In this document: positions 48,101 to 58,347 of the stretch, in pieces
Position numbering within the stretch: position 1 is the stretch's first letter
Layout: the number at the start of each line of letters is the position of its first letter
From: Corbicula japonica
Lineage: Eukaryota; Mollusca; Bivalvia; Venerida; Cyrenidae
DNA length: 64,000 nucleotides
Assembly (NCBI GenBank): GCA_038501625.1
Contig: JAZAYU010000062.1
Location: 868,001-932,000 of the forward strand
Direction of reading: 5' to 3'
Translations under genes and position numbers: made by a program
Notes under the pieces: generated by a model
Told to the model about the DNA's origin: nothing
The model's database searches: none
Seen by the model: only the letters and a program-made list of their open reading frames with translations

Positions 48101-50980
48101 GTCCAATATGTTTAGGAACAGCAGAATTTGCCGTGCAAACCAACTGTGGCCATCTATTTTGTGGTATATTTGAATTTATTTTTTAAATAAAAGTTAAAAC
48201 ATTGAAATTAAATCTTTTATGATAATATTAAAGATTTTTATTTTGTCATATTTACTTCTATACAATAATTTATATTAAACATATAATATATACACCAAGC
48301 ATTGACAATGTATTACAGGTTTGTGTCTGATCTTTTATTGGCACCATGGTACCCGGACTATATACACTAAATTGACAATCTATTACAGGTTTGTGTTTTG
48401 TCACTTCCTGGCACCATGGTACCCAGCCTATATATATACTCTTGACATTGACAATCTATTACAGGTTTGTGTCTTGTCACTTACTGGCAACATGGTTCCT
48501 GGCTTGGAACAGTAAGCTGCCCTGTATGCAGACAAGCTGTAAGTTTCCAGGAACACATATATAATAGGTTTATTTTATGATATTGGTCTATATTAAAGAA
48601 AGATTGGAGACTTGTTTTCATATTAAAAGAATAAGTTAGTACACATGTACATCCTTCAAATAATACTAAAGGTACATGTATAAACATCAAACTTGAAATA
48701 AATTTGCACTGCCATTTGTATATGGTTACCAAAATGTACTATTACATTACTCTCCAATAAATATTTTTAAGTTCTGCCCTTTTTGCTTATCACACAAATG
48801 CAATGAATGATAAATTTGCATGGGCATTAATGAGTTAAATTGTATTTTACTATAAATACAAATTATAACATGGTGTAATTTTGCTGGTGTTTAAATTCCT
48901 GCATTTACCCCCGAAAGAAAATTTGTGAAATTTAAAGCAGCAAGAAATATAATATCGATGTAATATGCATTGAAATTTGTATGCAGTTAGTCTGTCTTTT
49001 GAAATGTATAACCCTTTACTTCATATATAAGGGCTTAATCACCTGTGCCATCTGATATGGATAAGCACTGGTTGCTTCTTGGTCAGAACTAACAGCAAAC
49101 AGTGTAGATCCTGATCAGATGTTTACCCATGTAATAGAAGTCCTATAGATGTAGTTAAGGGATAAAAGATATAAACTTTAAACAAGAATTCACCATCATA
49201 ATGTGCATCAATTTCAGCAAGTCCCATAACTCTTGGTATGCCATTTTTACACTATAAATTTCTTTAAAGTGTTGATGCAACAGCATTAACCATGTAATTG
49301 ATAGGGAGCAGATGAATGTATACCATGAATATTTTTTTACTTATTTTCTGACAAATTTCGCAACTTTTTTAGTCTTGTGCACCTTTTCACTGAAATTAGT
49401 TTATTATTACATTGTATGCAGTTTACACTTTGGTTCTAGAATAGTAATTGATGCAGAATCTTACGGCTGTTGAATGATGCATGTATTTCAATATTTTCTT
49501 TCTAGGTCACGCTGATGCTAGTCAATTTTACTCAAGATGAGCACAACGACTCTTCTGAAGAGAAGCGTAACATTGTGAACAAAATATACCAGTATAATAG
49601 ACGGTTCTCTGGAGAACCAAGGGAGGTAATGACCAATATCTATTTTAACTATTGGGTCATGTGATGTGATGTAACCTTCACAATCCATCTAGGTATAGCA
49701 AAGTAATGGTGCATTGTTAACAGTGTTTTTTTTTATGCCAAATATTTGGAGAAATTGGGCCCCATTCCCCCCTCAAAATAGTATTTATTTTTCCCCCACA
49801 TCCATAAAAAAATTCCCCCTTTGCTGGAGTCTGTTAAGCACCGTTCGATAAAGAAGATGATAAATCTGAATTTTGGATATGTTTAATGGATACCCCACTG
49901 ATGGACAATACAGTGACAAGAATAATTGATAAATTTGCAGACAGAAAAAGACATTTCACTGTCGACCACTGACTTTCTTTGAAATAAAAGATCAGTGAAT
50001 ACTTTGTTATGTTGTGTTTGACAGGCAGCAAGTATCTTCCAAATATTCCCCCTTTCCTTTGTTCACGTCGCAATTTTCCCCCTCCAAAGGGCTGTGACCC
50101 CCTTCCCCCAAAAGAGAAAAAAAAACACTGGTTAAATTGAGATAACCACTGCTGTCAGTAGATCAAACCTTTAGCAATCAATTAAGTAGTAGTATAAATA
50201 ACTAGAGCTTAGTTTCTACGAATTTGGTATGTTTGTAGGTCATAACGAGTAGATGATTCATATTGATTTCAAGGTCATGTTAAAGGTGACCTACATCATA
50301 ACCTTAAATGCCAAAAAATGTGTTCCCTTTCCATTAACCATTATTTCTTCAGGAGTTTTTTTTTCGTGTATAGTGCATGTTTACTCAGCTGTTTTAGTTT
50401 TCTGTGTAATATTTGAAATCCTTTTACATTGGTTGTTCTGACCACTAGGCCTATTATTGAGTTATTTGTACATGGTGTGAACTTTCCTCAGCAGGAATTT
50501 AAATTCAATGCATTTTCTTGAAATTTTTTCAGCAGTTGTTGAAACTAGTTTATTAGTTGTTGTAACCAGTTCACTAATTGTTGAAAAGAGATCACTGACA
50601 TTGACAGGTGTGGTGTAAACTCGCCTGAATCTTGTTTATTATATTTCCGTAAAATAATTTATGATTTTCTAATTCTTTCAACGGAAATAAATTTCTTTTT
50701 TCAGTGGATTGATTATCTTCGAGACTTGCCAACACTTCTACGGCATCTAGTGAGTGAATTCTTCACAGTTGGAGGACTTGTGTTCATGTTCCGGCTGCGT
50801 ATCATCGTTATTTTCCTCTTCGCCTTTTTGTATTTTATTTCACCATTAGACATAATTCCAGAGGCAGTTTTTGGAATATTTGGGTTTATAGACGATTTAT
50901 TCATTTTATTACTACTGGCCATATATGTGAGCTTGATATACAGAAGTGTAATACAGGAACGGGCCCGACAGAACAACTGA
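45036..50980 (+). CDS. RNF170: RNF170: RING-type E3 ubiquitin ligase of the ER membrane (5 coding exons)
   Basis: Coding exons are 45036-45139, 47934-48163, 48465-48538, 49506-49625 and 50705-50980. All introns are GT-AG and the phases match, giving 267 residues (human RNF170 has about 258). Seen in the translation: an N-terminal membrane segment (about residues 12-33), a C3HC4 RING (Cys91, Cys94, Cys106, His108, Cys111, Cys114, Cys130, Cys133), a linker with YNRRFSG, and a C-terminal DUF1232-type region with ISPLDIIPEA and two hydrophobic helices. The order and motifs match vertebrate RNF170 closely, including IEG..D near the N-terminus and DLPTLLRH after the linker. Known role of the family: an ER E3 ligase that works with the erlin1/2 complex to ubiquitinate activated IP3 receptors for ER-associated degradation. 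Intron 1 carries a 2-kb transposon and the RING exon is preceded by two partial copies of itself. It is divergent from the SAM-like gene and convergent with TRMT13. Confidence 0.95.
45558..47587. mobile_element. 2.03-kb non-autonomous TIR transposon in RNF170 intron 1
   Basis: The ends are GGGTGCAGGAATAGTCGTAC on the left and, reverse-complemented, GGCTCCGGGAATAGTCGTAC on the right. The inverted match continues through CACTACAATC. An 8-bp target duplication ATTACATG flanks it (45550-45557 and 47588-47595). The motif GGAATAGTCGTACC is repeated several times subterminally. The interior is very AT-rich, with a ~130-bp direct duplication (about 45705 and 45855) and a paired ATCTTCCTTTCCGAAA motif (about 46788 and 46922). 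There is no intact transposase. The 8-bp TSD suggests hAT or P type; the superfamily is unresolved. Confidence 0.88.
46671..46782 (+). other. Potential transposon-derived alternative last exon for RNF170
   Basis: A strong acceptor (TTTATATTTGCAG) is followed by a frame in phase with RNF170 exon 1: Arg35, then LMNTEEIYESQMYNIV and 20 more residues to TAA at 46780-46782. An AATAAA lies at 46958-46963, still within the transposon. It may instead be the last exon of the element's own lost gene. No transcript evidence is available here. Confidence 0.35.
47934..48163 (+). CDS. RNF170: RNF170 coding exon 2 (first five RING ligands)
   Basis: The acceptor is TATGATAG just before 47934. The first base completes Arg35, then the frame reads MNAEQRIHPE, matching the NIHPE of vertebrate RNF170. 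The exon ends with CPICLGTAEF...NCGHLFC, carrying Cys91, Cys94, Cys106, His108 and Cys111, and a GTATAT donor in phase 1. Residues 55-85 are a polar, probably disordered spacer. Confidence 0.93.
48300..48464 (+). repeat. Two truncated tandem copies of RNF170 exon 3 with acceptor
   Basis: Two copies of the intron end plus the first ~30 coding bases of exon 3 precede the real exon. Each has CTATTACAG or GTATTACAG followed by GTTTGTGT. Copy starts are 48319 and 48389, with spacings of 70 and 76 bases to the next copy. They encode LCLIFYWHHG and LCFVTSWHHG, against LCLVTYWQHG in the real exon, then diverge at GGTACCC before the CPVC pair. Reading straight on from either acceptor shifts frame and hits a stop. 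Confidence 0.85.
48465..48538 (+). CDS. RNF170: RNF170 coding exon 3 (last three RING ligands)
   Basis: A 74-base exon reading GLCLVTYWQHGSW then LGTVSCPVCRQA, supplying Cys114, Cys130 and Cys133. It lies between a CTATTACAG acceptor and a consensus GTAAGT donor at 48539. It is the only one of three tandem copies (starts at 48319, 48389, 48465) that keeps the second half with the CPVC pair, so it must be the functional exon. Confidence 0.93.
49010..49165. mobile_element. Family A remnant in RNF170 intron 3
   Basis: The left end AACCCTTTACTTCATATATA and right end ATGTAGTTAAGGGATAA remain, with large internal deletions. Confidence 0.65.
49506..49625 (+). CDS. RNF170: RNF170 coding exon 4 (linker)
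   Basis: A 120-base phase-0 exon (40 codons) between TTTCTAG and GTAATG. It begins VTLMLVNFTQDE and ends YNRRFSGEPRE. The YNRRFSG(E/Q)PR stretch is the conserved post-RING linker of RNF170 proteins. Confidence 0.92.
50705..50980 (+). CDS. RNF170: RNF170 coding exon 5 (DUF1232 and C-terminal membrane helices)
   Basis: The last coding exon follows a pyrimidine-rich TTTTTTCAG acceptor and reads WIDYLRDLPTLLRH through to the TGA at 50978-50980. It holds the GGLVFMFRLRI segment, a hydrophobic helix, the DUF1232 signature ISPLDIIPEA and FIDD, then a second hydrophobic helix. The end is basic and polar (QERARQNN). Confidence 0.95.
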   Translation, partial: WIDYLRDLPTLLRHLVSEFFTVGGLVFMFRLRIIVIFLFAFLYFISPLDIIPEAVFGIFGFIDDLFILLLLAIYVSLIYRSVIQERARQNN

Positions 50981-51144
50981 TAAAAGTTTCACTGAATTTT
51001 TTGTTATTAGATATTCAAAGATTCTGTATTTCATGAGAAATATTGTTGTATTTAACTATTTATTAGTGTATGCGATTTATTAGTGTATGCTAAACTTACA
51101 GGCACCACTGGTAAATAATAGACTAATCCAAAGGTAAATAGGAG

Positions 51145-51385
51145 CGTATTATCCTTTACTCCATATAAACAGGTACTATTACATGTGACCAGTGTAACAG
51201 ATCAGCTGGCATATCAGTGCCGTCATATCATGATCTGCATTGTACACTTCGTTGGTGAAAAATAAGCTAATTAACAAAAAGTGAACTGTGTAGATCCTGA
51301 TCAGACAGCAAGGATGTGCCTGCTGTTCTGGGTGTTCACTGTTCTCCCACAGAATAAAGATACATGTATCTATGGAGTTAATCAT
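51145..51385. mobile_element. Family A copy downstream of RNF170
   Basis: TATCCTTTACTCCATATAAA ... TACATGTATCTATGGAGTTAA. It contains the AATAAA at 51353. Confidence 0.78.
51353..51358 (+). terminator. First AATAAA after the RNF170 stop, inside a family A MITE
   Basis: No AATAAA occurs between the TGA (50980) and this site, 373 bases downstream. It lies within the 51145-51385 hairpin element. Use as the RNF170 poly(A) signal is inference; variant signals closer in are possible. Confidence 0.4.
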
Positions 51386-52713
51386 TATTATATATTTTAC
51401 CAGTCTTTCAGTTTAAAAAAACAGCTTCTTAATAATAACATTAATGAAGCCACACACAATTGAAATGGTTGATATTGTTTTGTAACTGTAATTTTGTTCT
51501 TTTTTGACATTTACCCGTGTTTGCATCAATACACACAAGAAGCACTGCTAATTTATCTCTATTTACTTGTATTTACTTAATATGTTTCATGTATTGTAAT
51601 GAATTCAAGAACATTTTACATGTACAGATGATCTGACTTTAGATGGATAAAGTTTGCATGCCTGAAGGAGCATAATATGAACTTATACTAGCATACTTGT
51701 CAACCTTTCTTGTGAACAAGTGGGAAAGTTACCATTGCCTTGCAAAATTGGTAGATTTTGAAAATCACAAAAAGAAAATATGGCCACAAAAAAGAAAATA
51801 TGGCCACTAAAAGGTGTAGGATATGTAAAATCACCCTAAAATCACCTGAAAAAATGGGTTGTTTAGAGGTCGAAGACGTTCACCTAAAGTGTGAGACTCC
51901 TGTCAAAGGTGGGAAACCTGCCCGAAAGAGAGACTCCCATTGAAAGTGGTAGACTAAAGTCACTTCCACCAAAAGCTGGTGATGTCTCTGGTATGCCTTA
52001 ACAAATCTGCTGCAATACTTAGAGCAGTATGGTCATTCTATGTGATATTTTATTAAAATGTTTTACAAAACGAATGTTTTTGTTATTTAAATTCCAAGTT
52101 TAATAATTAATAGGACATTTTGTATATCAGTAGAAATGTCCAAGTTTTTATTGGCTTCATTTTGTTGATTAATTTCACGAGTGGAGAGCTTGGAAAAGGA
52201 ATATACCAGAACTTTTATCGAACTTTCGGATTAAACCTCTTATGACAACAGAAAAATCTGTAGGTCAAGGTATCATTTAAGGGAATTATGCCGCTCTTGT
52301 ACATAGGATTTGTCATGAAAATTTATTGTTGGCAATAACTTTTTGACATCCTTATATTTCTTCATCAAATTATCAATAGATTCTTCTTTTTTTGACAACA
52401 GCAAAAATTGTAGACAATAAAAGTTGAAAGTTTGATGAGGAAATGTTTAGAAAAAGCAAAGTTATGTAGCCAACATTAAGTTTTCGTGTAAAAATAAAAG
52501 GACAAAAAAGGGGCATAACTCCATCTAATGTAACCTTGACCTAAAGAATTTGTAATAGTTACGAACTTGTTGTCATATCCATATAATTTAAAGTTTTCTT
52601 TTTCTGTTGGCCTTTTGAAGAAAAGATTATACATAAGAACTGCTTAGTCTGTGAATAACAAAGACTCAACAATGACTATAACTTTTCCATTTCATAATAT
52701 TTCTTCACCAAAC

Positions 52714-53411
52714 TTAAGGGCCTGCCACACTCCTCCCAATTCTATTCATCGATAAAAAGAAAATTATCAAAATCTCAATAACGGCAAAATGCTGTTAAAT
52801 GAAACTTTGCACAAGTGTATATTATTAATGTATCTTTATTTTACAGATGGTAAGACATATTAGAAAAGTAAAGAAAAATAGCGAGATCTAAAAATTCCTT
52901 CAACTTCTATTTACATAAATTCACAAAAACTAAAGAACACAAAACATCATTTTAAATGCCCACATGAGTAATATGATACTGACAACAATTTATTGTGTCC
53001 TCATGATTTACTTATGTAAACTTTACGAGATATTAGTAAAAGAGTGTTTGACCTTCAATTTCCTGGTCGCGTAAACGGATGACAATCACTGATTTCTCTT
53101 TTAATAGTTAAACCTTTTTTAACAAAGTACACAACATTTTCTTGTCAGTATCATTGCGCTCACGAGGGGATTTAAAGTTATGTTCTGCATCGCCTAGTTT
53201 TTGTGAATTTATGTAAATAGAATTCAAGGAATTTTTAGGTCTAGCTTTGTTTCTTTACTTTTCTATTTTGTCTTACTGTATGCAAAATAAAGATACTTTA
53301 GTAACCTTCATTTGTGCAAAGTTTCATTGAGTGGCATTTTGTCATTACTGAGATTTGATGATTTTTATTTTATCGATGAATATGATTGGGAGGAGTGTGG
53401 CGATGCCTTAA
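52714..53411. mobile_element. ~690-bp TTAA MITE, copy 1
   Basis: TTAA at both ends, then GGGCCTGCCACACTCCTCCC and its inverted partner GGGAGGAGTGTGGCGATGCC. Inverted homology continues ~240 bp (AAATTATCAAAATCTCAATA, ACTTTGCACAA, AATTCACAAAAACTA). There is no open frame. Confidence 0.88.
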
Positions 53412-54102
53412 TTTTTTATTCCTTATGACAAAAGGGTCATGATAAAGCCAAAATTTTTTTGTACCAATGTCTTTTTATCTAACAAATCTTGACAATATGA
53501 GATATTTATAAAATCAGTTCAACTTTTGAGTTTCCTGATCTCATAAATATGTGACAAAAGAATGAAAATTTTTATTTCTTTTAACCACGGTATGTACCCA
53601 GATAATGAGAATTGCGGATAACGATAGATTCTGAGAAAAATGATAGATCGCCAGCTCCGAGAAACAGCATGGAGAGGTTAGTTATTGTATGAATTTCATG
53701 TTATTGTGATCTAATACTTACCTTTTGCGATAGATAACTATCAAGTGATGTCCTAACCTTCCTCTTATACCCATACATTCGGAATTGGCCGTCAGATAAA
53801 GAGGAAAACAGGAAAATGATCATGCAACATCCCAGATTTCTACAAAAAACTACATATTATGACCTTTTAAAATATATTTAAACATGTTTTTTTTTTGTAA
53901 ACGACACCGCTGTTATCAAAGCCCAAACATCAACAATCAATTTACCACCCCGCTTTAGCCAGTAATATGAGTATATTCCTGAACAAACATCTTTTTTCTG
54001 AGGCACCTAAGGCAAATTGGATAACGGGAATTCGCCTAGAAAAAGTCAATGGATAATGTAAATTCATGACTGGATAATGGTATAGTTTCCCTTATTTCAA
54101 CC

Positions 54103-54812
54103 TTAAGGGATTGCCACACTCCTCCCAACTTTGTTCATCAATAAAAAGAAAATTATCAAAATCTCAATAACGGCAAAATGCCGTTAAACAAAACTTTGCA
54201 CAAATGTATGTTATTGATGTATCTTTATTTTGCAGATGATAAGAATCGTTAGAAAAGTCAAGGAAAATAGCGAGATCAAAAAATTCCCTAAATTTCTATT
54301 TACATAAATTCACAAAAACTAGACAACACAAAACATCATTTTAAATGCCCACATGAGTAATATGATACTGACAACAATTTATTGTGTCCTCGTGACTTAC
54401 ATATGTAAACTTTAGGAGATATTAGTAAAAGTGTGTTTGACCTTCAATTTTCTGTTCGCTTCCTGGTCGCGTAAACCGATGACAATCACTGATTTCTCTT
54501 TTAGTAGCTGAAATTTTTTTACAAAGTACACAACATTTTCTTGTCAGTATCATTGCGCTCACGTGGGAATTTAAAAATATGTTTTTTATCGTTTAGTTAT
54601 TGTGAATTTATGTAAATAGAATTTTAAGGAATTTTTAGGTCAAGCTTTTTTTCTTTACTTTTCTAACAAGTCCTACTGTATGCAAAATAAAGATTCATTT
54701 GTAACATTCAATTGTGCAAAGTTTTATTGAACGGCATTTTGGCATTATTGAGATTTTGATAATTTTCTTTTTATCGATGAACAAAGTTGGGAGGAGTGTG
54801 GCAATCCCTTAA
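54103..54812. mobile_element. ~700-bp TTAA MITE, copy 2 (nested)
   Basis: Same family as 52714-53411: TTAA, GGGATTGCCACACTCCTCCC ... GGGAGGAGTGTGGCAATCCC, TTAA. It sits within the 53581-58347 element and so inserted after it. A third, partial relative is at about 59355-59485 (TGCAAAGTTTTATTGAACTG). Confidence 0.88.
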
Positions 54813-55523
54813 TACTATTTATTCTATGCTTTTTTGCATGTTCCATATCTTTCCGCAAACTGCTATCTTTATGAAACAATACCACCAGCCCTACTGACAA
54901 GATAAATGACCCATTTATCTTAATGATCTTCCGAAATAGCCTAAATGTCTTTCTGTCCCGAAGGCATCAACTAAGAACTAACCCAAAGCCTCTTAACACC
55001 CGGGTTAAGCGAATCTGAATTTGTTGGTGATAAATAATTAAATATATTAGTTAATTACTATAACTATTATGGTCTAAGATACGTATTCACGTAATGGGAG
55101 CCAACCGTTATACATAAGAACGCTTTTGAGAGTGGCGTCCTTTGCCAATTGGGAAGTTACTGTTTAAAAAACTGTATCAAATAAGTAGCATGATTTAGTT
55201 GTGGTTTTTATTAAGTGTGCCAATATGCAAAACTTATAATTGACTGAAAAAGAGCAAATTTGGCAGAAATTTTAGTCTAATAAGTACATGTCAAATGTCA
55301 TGATCTGGTGTGAGAGAAAATTTTTGCATGAGTAACACTTAACATCTTTGGATTTAAATGTAAATTTACCCTTACATTGATTTGTGTTTGATTAACAATA
55401 TTTACATGTTTTATTCTTTGTTTACAAGTCTTCTACAGTTTATTTTTTAGCTCGACTTTTCGAAGAATAGGGGAGCTATCCTACTCGCCCCGGTGTCGGC
55501 GTTCCCGTCAGCGTCCGTTAAAC

Positions 55524-56040
55524 AAAATATGCACTTTGGTCCATAACTTGAAAACTACTTAAGATATCAACTTGAAACTTGGAATATATATTCACCATCA
55601 AATTCTACATCATTACCAACAACACCCATAACTCTGCTACAAATATTTTTCAAGTTATGCCCCTTTTTCACTTAAATTTTGTGTTAAGGAAAATATGCAC
55701 TTTGGTCCATAACTTATAAACTACTTGATATCAACTTGAAACTTGGAATATATATTCACCATCAAATTCTACATCTTTACCAACAAGACCCATAACTCTG
55801 CTGTCAATATATTTCAAGTTATGCCCCTTTTTTCTTATATTTTGTGTTAAGCAAAATATGCATTTTGCCCATAACTTTAAAACTACTTGAGATATTGCCT
55901 TGAAACTTGAAATATATTTTCACCATCAAAATCTACATCATTTCCAACAAGACCCATAACCCTGCTTCCCATATTTTTAAAATTATGCCCATTTTACACT
56001 TACATTTTGTGTTAAGCAAAATATACACTTGGCCCTTAAC
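55524..56040 (+). repeat. Tandem array, ~164-bp unit, about 3-4 copies
   Basis: AAAATATGCACTTTGG-type starts occur at 55524, 55690, 55853 and 56018. Units include TCAACTTGAAACTTGGAATA and CAAGTTATGCCCCTTTTT. Confidence 0.88.
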
Positions 56041-57090
56041 TTCGTTATGAATGGAGGGATTTCAAAATAACTTGGCACAAATGTTCACCATGACAACGCG
56101 GTGTGTCCACACGATACCCATGCCTGTAGATCCAAGGTCAAGGTCACTGTAACTAAAAATAGAATTTTCTTGTCCAGGCTGTAACTTCGTTATGAATGGA
56201 GGGATTTCAAAATAACTTGACACAAATGTTCATCATGACAGGGCGGTGTGTCGTGTACCATGCCCATGCCTGTAGGTCAAAGGTCAAGGTCACTGTTACT
56301 AAAAATAGAATTCTCTTGTCCAGGCTTTTCCTTTTTTATGAATGAAGGGATTTCAAAATAACTTTGCACAAATGTTCACTATGACAAGGCAGTGTGTCCG
56401 CATGATACCCAAGCTTGAAGGTCCAAGGTCAAGGTCACTAAAAATAGAATTTTCTTGTCCGGGTTGTAATTTCATTATAAATGTAGGGATTTCAATATAA
56501 CGGCACAAATGTTCACCATGACAGGGCAGTGTATGCCGTACCAATCCCATGCCTGTAGGTCAAGGTCACTGTTACTAAAAATAGAATTATCTTGTCCGGG
56601 CTGTAACTTCGTAAGGAATAGAGTGATTTCAAAATAACTTGACACAAATGTTCATCATGACAAGGTGGTGTGTCCTGTACCATGCCCATGCCTGTAGGTC
56701 CAAAGTCAAGGTCACTGTTACTAAAATAGAATTTTCTTGTCAGGGTTGTAACTACGTTAGGAATAGAGTAATTTCAAAATAACTTGGCAGAAATGTTCAC
56801 CATGACAAGGTGGTGAGTCGTGTACCATGTCCCAGCCTGTAGGTCCAAGGTCAAGGTCACTGTTACTAAAATTAGAATTTTCTTGTCCAGGCTATAACTT
56901 TGTTTCGAATGGAGGGTTTTCAAAATAACTTGGCACAAATGTTCACCATGACAAGGCGGTGTGTTGCGTACATTACCCATGCCTGTAAGTCCAAGGTCAA
57001 GGTCACAGTCACTAAAACTTGAATTTACTTGTTCTGGCTATAACTTCTTTATGAATGAAATGACTTCAAAATAACTTGGCACAAATGTTC
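56040..57090 (+). repeat. Tandem array, ~145-bp unit, about 7 copies
   Basis: The landmark GGTCAC recurs at 56142, 56288, 56433, 56564, 56710, 56854 and 57001 (spacings 146, 145, 131, 146, 144, 147). Units carry CAAGGTCAAGGTCACTGT and AATAACTTGGCACAAATGTT. Confidence 0.93.
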
Positions 57091-57869
57091 ACTATGACGT
57101 TGCATTTCATTACCACCAACTTCTTCACAGACATTTCCATAATGAGAAGACAACAGTGCCACAAATACAAATAATTTACTTGATCTTCAAGTTTATGCAT
57201 ATTCTTATAATTACTCAAACATCACTGTCTTTGAAATGCTATTATTCCCATCATTGCACTTGAGTGTCTGAAAATGATGCAAAGCGGGGGCATCCGTGTC
57301 CTATGGACACATTTCTAGTTTCACTTAAATTTTCACTTAAGTGCACTTCATCAATAACTTTGCAAATTCTTAAGGTATCAACTTCAAACTTCCATTATAT
57401 TTTCATTTCAGTTCTTTTTCTGTAACATTACTGAAGTGATTGATATTTGACTAAAGGTAAATGTCTCTAATAATAAATTACTAACATGTTTTCTAACAAA
57501 TTCAGAAATATTTCATAGTTATTACCCTATTCAGTTTAATATTTATGGTACATTAAAATTATTTCTGTTATTTGAAATGAATTTCTCCCTTACCATTCAC
57601 TTGTTAATATTTTTACTGATTGCACAATTGAATGTATGGCCATAGTTGTTATTGTTTTAATCTTCAAATTGCATTTGTTTCAAATGATTCGAACAGTCAA
57701 GCATGCTGTCTCCTCTGACAGCTCTTGTTCATATTTTAACACCTTTGTTTGCGTTGTGATACATAACACGTTACCTTCATATTATCTGTTAGACAAAATC
57801 TGCGATATACATATGTATATAAAAGCATACAAAAGTAACTATTCTGTATAAATGAGACCCGGATATTTG

Positions 57870-58200
57870 AAAATTATGTTAGATTATACGAAGTGCTGTT
57901 GTATTATCGTGAAACAACAATGCTAGATCGCTTTGGCAATGCCAGTTTGCAAATTTACGATGCAAGGACACGAAAGTACGATGCAAGGGCACGAAAATAA
58001 TAATTATAATATTGTGTTTTCATGGTCTTGTTGGTCTAAGGACTGGACATCAAAAAGGTGAAAACAGGAGGCGAGAACGTGAAACATCGATGCTAAGTCG
58101 TGAAAGTATAGCTCACATTGTACTTTGGCGATCTCGCATCGTTGTTTCGTGTTCTCGCCGAAGATGTCAACAGGGCTAAACAATGATGGCCTCAACAGAA
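57870..58200. repeat. Low-copy internal repeats of the 4.76-kb element
   Basis: Several imperfect copies of GAAACAACAATGCTAGATCG, GATGCAAGGACACGAAAGTA and GCGAGAACGTGAAACATCG-type phrases, some inverted (CATCGTTGTTTCGTGTTCTC). Confidence 0.5.
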
Positions 58201-58347
58201 CACCGTACAATGCCATGTGTCATGGTTGCGCTTTAATTTGATTAAAGCTACGAACAAAAGCTGAAAAGTATAATGAAAAGATCTATCATTATTCTCACAA
58301 TCTATCATTATCCACGATTCTCATTATCTGGGTACAAACCGTGTTAA

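Larger units (their letters stand above)
50981..52713. other. RNF170 3' flank
   Basis: Contains one family A copy. Below it is a small low-complexity repeat (GAAAATATGGCCACAAAAA twice, near 51774) and a degraded dispersed repeat (about 52240-52560). No gene. Confidence 0.5.
55449..57318 (+). mobile_element. Array element 3 (Helitron-like end), nested in a larger TTAA element
   Basis: It starts near CTCGACTTTTCGAAGAATAG with a short CpG-rich head, then two tandem arrays, a unique tail, the hairpin GTGTCCTATGGACAC (57296-57310) and CTAG at 57315-57318. The hairpin has the same TAT loop as array element 2. There is no coding capacity. Confidence 0.75.
53581..58347. mobile_element. 4.76-kb TTAA-flanked element enclosing two other elements
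   Basis: TTAA at 53581-53584 and 58344-58347. The left end CCACGGTATGTACCCAGATA and right end (reverse complement) CACGGTTTGTACCCAGATAA pair for ~70 bp through ATGAGAAT and GATAATGATAGAT. It contains a nested TTAA MITE (54103-54812) and array element 3. TTAA targets suggest a piggyBac-like mechanism (inference). No transposase frame was found. Confidence 0.65.

Noticed and set aside
48321..48515. 64-residue open frame across the triplicated exon
   Set aside because: It runs through the tandem copies in shifting frames and loses the RING ligands; it is what mis-splicing would produce, not a gene.
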